This document shows, piece after piece, positions 6,200 to 10,216 of a stretch of 10,216 bases of DNA. The notes beneath the pieces are model-generated. The model was not told the origin of the DNA and did not search any database. It saw only the letters and a program-made list of their open reading frames with translations. Origin of the DNA: JBAXAM01 sp964565935 (GTDB lineage: Bacteria > Pseudomonadota > Gammaproteobacteria > UBA9339). The position numbers and the translations under genes were made by a program. Within the stretch, counting starts at the first letter, position 1; each line of letters begins with the position of its first letter. The stretch covers positions 1-10,216 of the forward strand of contig CAZMGW010000045.1 of the NCBI GenBank assembly GCA_964565935.1, written 5' to 3'.

Positions 6200-8875
6200 T
6201 TATACTATCATCTTTCTTCTATAAAAAAACTTTCTTATTTCTTCAGTAAGAATTATAGAAGAGGAAATTAGTACGATTATAAGCCACTCAAATGGTGTAA
6301 GAGCCACAGTGTGCAGAAGCTTCTGCATTAGCGGATTGTAAATCACTAACAGTTGCAAGAGGACGGTAGTCAATGTGGCTCCTACTAAAAATTTATTGGA
6401 AAACGGGTTCATTTGAAATATAGATTTTGATTCGTGGCGACAGCTCCAGGCGTTGAACCACTGAAATACCGCAAGGGTTGTGAATGACATTGTCCAAGCT
6501 TTGGTAAGATCGATTTCAAAGTAGTCCCTAAACAGAAACAGGGTTCCGATCATCATGGGAATGGCCATTACAAACATTCTCTGCACCATAAGTTTGTCAA
6601 CCAGGTATTTTTTTGGGCGTTCGAAATTGCTTTGGAGCAGGCCTTCTTCTTTAGGTTCCATCGCAAGCGCCACATCAAGAAAGCCATCCGTGACAAAGTT
6701 GAGCCAGATGATTTGTGCTGGTAAAAGAGGGAGGGGGTAACCCAATAGAAGTGCACCAGAAATAGTTAGTGTCTCTCCCAGGCTCGTAGAGAAGAGGTAG
6801 AGCAGGACTTTTTTGATTGTTTTGTAAATGCTGCGGCCTTCTTCTATGGCAGCAACGATACTGCCAAAATTATCGTCTAGTAATACGATATCCGAGGCTT
6901 CTTTTGCTACCTCAGTACCAATTTTTCCCATCGCTACCCCCAGGTCAGCGGCAACGAGTGAAGGAGCGTCATTGACGCCATCTCCAGTCATGGCCACAAT
7001 TTCCCCAGCGGCTTTGTAGGCTTTTACGATTCTTAATTTATGCTCCGGCGTTACTCGCGCGAATACGGTGGTATGAGCCAGTTTTTCAGCAAGCTCAGCG
7101 TCAGACATGGTCTTGATATCTTGTCCGGTGAGGACAAGGTCTCCGTCTTTATAAATACCGGCTTCTGTAGCGATCGCTTGTGCTGTGATTTTGTGGTCGC
7201 CTGTGATCATCACTACTCGAATGCCAGCAGAAGCAGTCTCTTGCATAGCTTTTGCTACTTCGGGTCGCAGGGCGTCTTTCATGCCCAAAAACCCCACAAA
7301 AGTTAGAGATTTAATTTCTTCTGGGATAAGTATTTCCGATGCGTCGCTAGTTTCAGCTAATGCAACCACCCTCAAGCCTTCTTGCGACATAGAAATGAAA
7401 ATGGATTCTAGTTTGGATTTCTCGTCTTCTGTGAGCAGGCGGCTATTGTCGGTGCTCCATATTTTTTGCGAGAGATTTAAAATGGCTTCTGGTGCGCCAA
7501 CAACGGCCAGGAGTTTTTTGTCATCAATTTGATGAAGCGTCGCGTGAAATTTTAGTTCGTAGTCAAAAGGGATTTCACCAATGAGGGGAGATTTTTGTTC
7601 CAAATCGTCTTTGTAAAGCCCAAGTTTTTCGGCTAGCACGAGCATTGCCGCTTCAGTTGGATCGCCGGTAACGTGCCATAATTTTTCCTCTTCAGAAAAC
7701 ATCACGCGGGCATTGGCACAAAAGGCAGCGATCTTTCCAGCAAAAATAAGCTCAGGGTGATCAATAGAACCAACCACGCAATTGTTGCATTTGATTGCTC
7801 CTACTGGTTCATAGCCAAGTCCTTCGATCTCAAAAAATTTCCCATTAACGTACACTTTTTGAATCACAAGCTCATTTTTTGTCAGGGTGCCGGTTTTATC
7901 TACAGCAATAACTCTTGTTTGTCCTAGGGCTTCAACCGCTTGGAGTTTTTTTATCAGGGCATTGCGTTTAGACATTCTCCAGACACCAGTTGCAAGCACC
8001 AGCGTCATTACGATAGGTAGCCCTTCTGGAATGATTGAGATTGCTAGTGATACGACAGTGATAAACATGTCTTTTATCGGTTTGTCCAGAACAATTCCCA
8101 GTAAAAACAACGAAGTGCTGATGATGGCGACAGTAATGATGATAAGCTGGGATAGGCAGCGAACATTGGCTTTTAAGGGGATTTCCGTATCAATCGCTGC
8201 AATTTTCTTAGAAATTTCTCCTATTACGGTCTTGATGCCGGTTGCTATTACGATTGCTTTGCCGTGTCCAGCAAGAACGTGGGTGCCCTTAAAAACCATG
8301 TTTTTTTGTTCTGCAGTTGGCAGATCAACTTTGTTCAGGGTGTCGATAATTTTGTGTTTTGGTTCTGATTCGCCAGTGAGGGCTGCTTCATCGATTTTTA
8401 GATTAGTTGTGGCGATTATCCGCGCATCCACCGGTACTTTTTCTCCTTCTTGCAGAATGATAATATCACCGGGAACCACTTCTTTATCAGGTACTATTAA
8501 TTCTTTCCCTTCTCGAAGCACGGTTGCTTTTGTTGCAACGAACTTATTGAGCGCAAGGAGAGTGTTTTGCGCTTTTCCCTCCTGGATTGTTCCGACAATG
8601 GCGTTGAATAGAAGAACTGCAAGAATGATTCCACCGTCTACAGGTTCTCCCATAACAAACACAATTATGCTTGCTGCGATAAGAATGTAAATTAATGGGC
8701 TTTGAAATTGGCGTAAGAAAATAACCAGCAAGCTATCTACCTTTCCCTCGGGGAGTTTATTGAGGCCGTATTCTTTTAGGCGTTGTGCGGCGGTTTCTTG
8801 TGTTAAGCCATGCTCGCTTGATTGTAGAGTTTTGAAGATTTCGGGTAATGTTTTTGAATGCCAAGGGGTAGTCAT
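6200..8875 (-). CDS. Cation-translocating P-type ATPase, probably Ca2+ (P2A/SERCA-like)
   Basis: An 891-residue inner-membrane pump, full length for the P2 class, coupling ATP hydrolysis to cation export. The N-terminal cation-ATPase domain (1-60) leads into M1-M2. The actuator domain has the dephosphorylation motif TGES (167-170). M4 carries PEGLP (283-287). The phosphorylation site is DKTGTLT with D326, and the hinge and HAD motifs are MITGD (556-560) and MTGDGVNDAP (629-638). M5-M6 and further helices complete a ten-helix arrangement. By alignment from memory to SERCA, the Ca2+ ligands E309, E771, N796, T799, D800 and E908 correspond to E284, E701, N726, T729, D730 and E815. SERCA N768 is replaced by S698. 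This favours Ca2+ over Na+/K+ or H+, though Mn2+ is possible. The start is fixed by AGGAGA (complement of 8881-8886), 5 nt before the ATG. The gene is divergent from the CBS-like gene. Confidence 0.93.
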   Translation of the reverse strand: MTTPWHSKTLPEIFKTLQSSEHGLTQETAAQRLKEYGLNKLPEGKVDSLLVIFLRQFQSPLIYILIAASIIVFVMGEPVDGGIILAVLLFNAIVGTIQEGKAQNTLLALNKFVATKATVLREGKELIVPDKEVVPGDIIILQEGEKVPVDARIIATTNLKIDEAALTGESEPKHKIIDTLNKVDLPTAEQKNMVFKGTHVLAGHGKAIVIATGIKTVIGEISKKIAAIDTEIPLKANVRCLSQLIIITVAIISTSLFLLGIVLDKPIKDMFITVVSLAISIIPEGLPIVMTLVLATGVWRMSKRNALIKKLQAVEALGQTRVIAVDKTGTLTKNELVIQKVYVNGKFFEIEGLGYEPVGAIKCNNCVVGSIDHPELIFAGKIAAFCANARVMFSEEEKLWHVTGDPTEAAMLVLAEKLGLYKDDLEQKSPLIGEIPFDYELKFHATLHQIDDKKLLAVVGAPEAILNLSQKIWSTDNSRLLTEDEKSKLESIFISMSQEGLRVVALAETSDASEILIPEEIKSLTFVGFLGMKDALRPEVAKAMQETASAGIRVVMITGDHKITAQAIATEAGIYKDGDLVLTGQDIKTMSDAELAEKLAHTTVFARVTPEHKLRIVKAYKAAGEIVAMTGDGVNDAPSLVAADLGVAMGKIGTEVAKEASDIVLLDDNFGSIVAAIEEGRSIYKTIKKVLLYLFSTSLGETLTISGALLLGYPLPLLPAQIIWLNFVTDGFLDVALAMEPKEEGLLQSNFERPKKYLVDKLMVQRMFVMAIPMMIGTLFLFRDYFEIDLTKAWTMSFTTLAVFQWFNAWSCRHESKSIFQMNPFSNKFLVGATLTTVLLQLLVIYNPLMQKLLHTVALTPFEWLIIVLISSSIILTEEIRKFFYRRKMIV

Positions 8876-9011
8876 GGTTGTCTCCTGAAGAAATTGCGCA
8901 TTAATATTTTTAGCTGTTCAATGATAAATTAAATCTATAAAATGTTTAACTATGATTGCTTTGATAGCATAACAAAAAACTCAAAAATTAACTAATATTG
9001 GAGTAAGTTAT
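8876..9011. promoter_or_regulatory. Divergent intergenic region between the ATPase and CBS-like genes
   Basis: This AT-rich 136-nt gap must hold promoters for both divergent genes. The Shine-Dalgarno sites are clear: AGGAGA on the - strand (8881-8886) and GGAG on the + strand (9000-9003). I could not assign a -35/-10 pair with confidence. TTTAAC (8945-8950) and TAGCAT (8965-8970) are only 14 nt apart. No strong operator palindrome is visible. Confidence 0.5.
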
Positions 9012-9944
9012 ATGGCAGATTCTAAAACAGATTATCAAGGAAAAAGCTTCCTTGAAGCAATTGGTAACACCCCTTTGGTTAAGCTTGATTTTGATATCAA
9101 GCCAACTCTTTTGGCTAAATTAGAGCATTTAAATCCAGGCGGCAGTATTAAAGATCGATCGGCATTTTTTATGATCAAAGAAGCTGAGCGCACGGGAAAG
9201 TTGCAACCAGGGGGAACAATAGTTGAAGCATCCTCTGGTAACCAAGGTATTGCTTTGGCTATGATTGGTGCTATCAAAGGATATAAAGTTATTATTACTG
9301 CTCCCGATAGAACCAGTGCTGAAAAGATTGCTACATTGCAAGCTTATGGAGCTAAAGTTTTTGTTTGTCCAGATACGGATAATCTGAACGATCCTAATGG
9401 TTATCACGCAAAAGCAGAGACACTGCATAAGCAAATCCCCGGTTCTTACATGCCGAACCAGTACTATAATGTCGAAAATCCCAAGGCCCACTACACAACA
9501 ACCGGTCCGGAAATCTGGGAGCAATCTCAAGGCAAGTTGACCCATTGTTTTATTAGTATGGGAAGTTGTGGAACGATTTCAGGTGTTGGCAAATATTTAA
9601 AAGAAAAAAATAAAAACGTAAAAATAATCGGTATTGATGCGATGACTTCTAAGTTGTCGATGCCAGAGGCGCCCAAAGCGTATAAAACCGAAGGGATGGG
9701 GGTGGATGTTATAACTGATACTTTAGACCGAAGCGTGATTGATGAGATTGTTCCTGTTAGCGATGAAGCGACTTTTGCGATGACCAGATCGATGGCAAAA
9801 AAAGGCTATTTGGTTGGTTTGTCGAGCGGTGCGGTTATGCATGTTGCACTGGAATATGCGGAAAAACTGACCGAATCCGACATCATGGTGGTGATTTTTG
9901 CCGATTCAGGGCGAGCTTATTTGAGCAAGGTTTTTAATTTTTAA
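9012..9944 (+). CDS. PLP-dependent cystathionine beta-synthase/cysteine synthase family enzyme
   Basis: A 310-residue cytoplasmic fold-type II PLP enzyme for beta-replacement on serine or an activated serine, giving cystathionine or cysteine depending on the nucleophile. The N-terminal signature AIGNTPLVKL (16-25) leads to the PLP lysine K47 in NPGGSIKDRSA (41-51). The substrate loop is SSGNQG (74-79), the PLP-phosphate loop is GSCGTISG (184-191), and SSG (271-273) lies near the PLP ring nitrogen. Several stretches are closer to CBS than to CysK: MPNQYYNVENPKAHY (147-161), TTGPEIWEQ (163-171), DRSVIDEIVPVSDE (239-252) and FADSGRAYLSKVF (296-308). The protein ends at the catalytic domain, with no C-terminal Bateman (CBS-pair) module. 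The Q in SSGNQG, where T is usual, and the C in GSCGT are atypical. The start has GGAG (9000-9003) with an 8-nt spacer. CBS versus O-acetylserine sulfhydrylase activity cannot be settled here. Confidence 0.9.
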   Translation: MADSKTDYQGKSFLEAIGNTPLVKLDFDIKPTLLAKLEHLNPGGSIKDRSAFFMIKEAERTGKLQPGGTIVEASSGNQGIALAMIGAIKGYKVIITAPDRTSAEKIATLQAYGAKVFVCPDTDNLNDPNGYHAKAETLHKQIPGSYMPNQYYNVENPKAHYTTTGPEIWEQSQGKLTHCFISMGSCGTISGVGKYLKEKNKNVKIIGIDAMTSKLSMPEAPKAYKTEGMGVDVITDTLDRSVIDEIVPVSDEATFAMTRSMAKKGYLVGLSSGAVMHVALEYAEKLTESDIMVVIFADSGRAYLSKVFNF

Positions 9945-9958
9945 TGTAAAAATCACGG

Positions 9959-9977
9959 TGATACAAATCAATTTTTT
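9959..9977 (+). terminator. Weak candidate terminator after the CBS-like gene
   Basis: TGAT-ACAA-ATCA forms a 4-bp stem, followed by ATTTTTT, 14 nt after the stop codon. An overlapping alternative fold is ATCA-CGG-TGAT (9952-9962). Both stems are short and AT-rich, so termination here would be weak. Confidence 0.22.
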
Positions 9978-10169
9978 CTGCTAAATTACTTATTTTTTGG
10001 TAGCGCATCGGTATACCCGAGACGAACGCGAACCTATCCGGTGGCTATACGCAGGCTTTATCCTAATTCATTACCCACAAGTATGGGAGAATTGGTGAGC
10101 AAGATTAGAAATGTTTAGAAGAAAGTAAAATATTTATAATGTGGATCAATTTAATAGATAAGTAGATTC

Positions 10170-10191
10170 AAAAACGTTCCGAAGGAAACGT
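10170..10191 (-). terminator. Probable intrinsic terminator for a - strand gene entering from the right
   Basis: Read on the - strand, ACGTTTCC-TTC-GGAACGT forms a stem of about 7 bp with one bulged T, followed directly by a short T-run ending at 10170. This is the layout of an intrinsic terminator for transcription coming from the right edge. On the + strand no T-run follows the hairpin. Confidence 0.45.
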
Positions 10192-10216
10192 AAGATCTAT
10201 AGCCTGGGGTGACCGA

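Noticed and set aside
7887..8690. Long + strand open frame (267 codons) opposite the ATPase gene
   Set aside because: It is antisense to highly conserved ATPase motifs, has no family resemblance and is readily explained by codon bias on the opposite strand.
9129..9545. - strand open frame (138 codons) opposite the CBS-like gene
   Set aside because: It lies entirely inside a confidently identified enzyme gene and shows no independent coding signal.
9934..10008. 24-codon - strand frame starting MRYQKIS and ending YIKN after the CBS-like gene
   Set aside because: It is very short, has no clear ribosome binding site and overlaps the end of the CBS-like gene. I cannot distinguish it from chance or a remnant.
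9945..10122. Frame staying open past the CBS-like stop codon for about 58 codons, suggesting readthrough
   Set aside because: The CBS family ends naturally at SGRxYLSKVFN, the added residues show no conserved domain, and no readthrough context is evident.
10135..10140. Perfect TATAAT box near the right edge
   Set aside because: No acceptable -35 lies 16-18 nt upstream and the surroundings are strongly AT-rich, so it cannot be told from chance.

Overview
The window looks like chromosomal DNA from a fairly AT-rich bacterium. The best phylogenetic clue is the HrcA repressor. Its DNA-binding region (GQPVGS, SPATIRN, SPHTSAGRIPT, RGYRFFVD) reads like the proteobacterial (beta/gamma) form. Two adjacent genes at the left look host-directed: one has a eukaryotic-type bipartite nuclear localisation signal, the other is a large triplicated helical protein. 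Together these suggest an intracellular or protist-associated gammaproteobacterium (Legionellales/Coxiellaceae/Berkiella-like). That assignment is inference. Another protist endosymbiont lineage, such as Dependentiae, cannot be excluded from the sequence.

Left third (1-3036, + strand): the 3' part of a gene for a low-complexity, acidic and Pro/Ser-rich protein that runs off the left edge, then a 754-residue protein of unknown function built from three tandem copies of a ~220-227 residue helical unit. Neither matches a family I recognise. They are the most novel part of the window.

Middle (3172-4830, + strand): hrcA and grpE, the heat-shock repressor and the DnaK nucleotide-exchange factor, in the usual order but without dnaK/dnaJ after them. 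A CIRCE-like operator appears to lie across the hrcA start codon.

Right half: a GT4-type glycosyltransferase and a large Ca2+-type P-type ATPase, both on the - strand. Divergent from the ATPase is a catalytic-domain-only cystathionine beta-synthase/cysteine synthase family enzyme on the + strand. The last ~270 bases hold no convincing protein gene. They carry a probable - strand intrinsic terminator that would serve a gene or RNA entering from the right edge, possibly the 3' end of rnpB.

The housekeeping genes look like independent transcription units. Only hrcA-grpE, and perhaps the two left-hand genes, plausibly work together.
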